This document shows, piece by piece, positions 6,089 to 6,632 of a stretch of 6,632 nt of DNA; within the stretch, counting starts at the first letter, position 1, and each line of letters starts with the position of its first letter. The notes beneath the pieces are model-generated. The model did no database searches. It was not told the DNA's origin and worked only from the letters and a program-made list of their open reading frames with translations. The stretch lies in assembly GCA_022360535.1 (NCBI GenBank), contig JAKSCP010000352.1:1-6632 (forward strand). The letters are read 5' to 3'. Source of the DNA: Pseudomonadales bacterium. Its GTDB lineage: Bacteria > Pseudomonadota > Gammaproteobacteria > Pseudomonadales > Pseudohongiellaceae. The position numbers were made by a program, and so were the translations under genes.

Positions 6089-6632
6089 CTAGATTCGGAC
6101 GGTTCTTGCGAATTGCCCGAAATCTTCCCAGTAACTGACTTTCTCGGGCAGCTCCTCTTGAGTAGCTTGCACATTTCCGTTCACGTCAGTTACCCGCGAC
6201 ACTAAAGTGTGCTCCCCCGGACTCGGGTTGTTCCAATCGTAGCTGAAAAGCTTCCAGGAATATTGGGAGTTGCGGGGATCCATCTCTGCTCGCTGCCAGG
6301 GGCCATCGTCGATTTTGACTTCGACACTTTCCAGCGGGGTACCGTCATTCAGCACGAAACCCATTACTTTGTATTCTCCACCACGCTCAGTGACACGAAT
6401 GATCGAAGACTTGAGGTTCATGGTAGTCACCGAATTTTCCACCCAACGCTCGACACCGCCTACCTCTTCTTTCTTCAAGGTGACATAGTCCCTACCCATG
6501 AAGCGCCCCATGTAGCGAGTGCTTTGCACATGGATCTGAGTCAGCCACTTCACATTGGCCACACCGTACCAACCAGGTACCAGCAAACGTACCGGCTTGC
6601 CGTGGTAATGGGGCAATGGTTCACCATTCATC
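6089..6632 (-). CDS. Sulfite-oxidase-family molybdopterin oxidoreductase, C-terminal part (runs off right edge)
   Basis: Only the last 180 complete codons are present; the gene continues beyond the right edge. The segment begins in the late Moco domain, with MNGEPLPHYHGKPVRL and PGWYGVANVKWLTQI, a strongly conserved block of sulfite oxidases that contributes basic residues near the active site. The Met of MNGEPLP is internal in the family and is not the start; base 6632 belongs to the preceding codon. From about residue 70 onward it fits the immunoglobulin-like Mo-co oxidoreductase dimerisation domain (VMGFVLNDGTPLESVEVKIDDGPW, split; then SYSWKLFSYDW-like and GEHTLVSRVTDVNGNVQ). This second domain argues against MsrP (YedY), which lacks it. 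The Moco-binding cysteine lies outside the window. SorA-type sulfite dehydrogenase, SoxC and a less specific SUOX homologue cannot be separated from this fragment. The TAG is 74-89 bp upstream of the possible polB starts, on the same strand. Confidence 0.9.
   Translation of the reverse strand, partial: MNGEPLPHYHGKPVRLLVPGWYGVANVKWLTQIHVQSTRYMGRFMGRDYVTLKKEEVGGVERWVENSVTTMNLKSSIIRVTERGGEYKVMGFVLNDGTPLESVEVKIDDGPWQRAEMDPRNSQYSWKLFSYDWNNPSPGEHTLVSRVTDVNGNVQATQEELPEKVSYWEDFGQFARTVRI

Overview
The window looks like chromosomal core DNA from a gammaproteobacterium. The best fit is Pseudomonadales in the broad sense, including the marine Cellvibrionales-type lineages. Three things support this: the rppH-ptsP pair, a HAD-IB phosphatase gene divergent from it (from memory, the same order as PA0335/PA0336/PA0337 in Pseudomonas aeruginosa), and an intact family-B DNA polymerase II. 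Base composition is close to even. I see no rRNA, tRNA, CRISPR array, insertion sequence or phage gene.

Left block (1-975, minus strand): the N-terminal 118 codons of ptsP (nitrogen-PTS enzyme I; the gene runs off the left edge), preceded by rppH, the Nudix RNA 5' pyrophosphohydrolase. A 132-bp spacer separates them. A 211-bp divergent control region (976-1186) then contains a consensus TATAAT and two short perfect palindromes.

Middle block (1187-3102, plus strand): a HAD-IB phosphatase, probably histidinol-phosphatase-like, whose stop codon overlaps the start of an imelysin-family (peptidase M75) lipoprotein with a GxHxxE motif. This pair ends tail-to-tail, only 4 bp from the next block.

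Right block (3107-6632, minus strand): in transcription order, the C-terminal 180 residues of a sulfite-oxidase-type molybdopterin enzyme (its 5' part is beyond the right edge), then polB (DNA polymerase II, with all exonuclease, polymerase and clamp-binding motifs intact), then a double-ACT GcvR-like protein 13 bp downstream of polB. The polB start is the most unusual spot. No ATG is available in frame, so translation must begin at GTG or TTG. The start lies at the foot of a 67-bp inverted repeat with a 12-bp perfect core stem.

The genes are mostly well-known housekeeping families and do not form one pathway. I found no convincing new multi-gene system. The points most worth checking are the polB leader hairpin with its non-ATG start, the dyad in the divergent promoter, and the pairing of a phosphatase with an imelysin lipoprotein.
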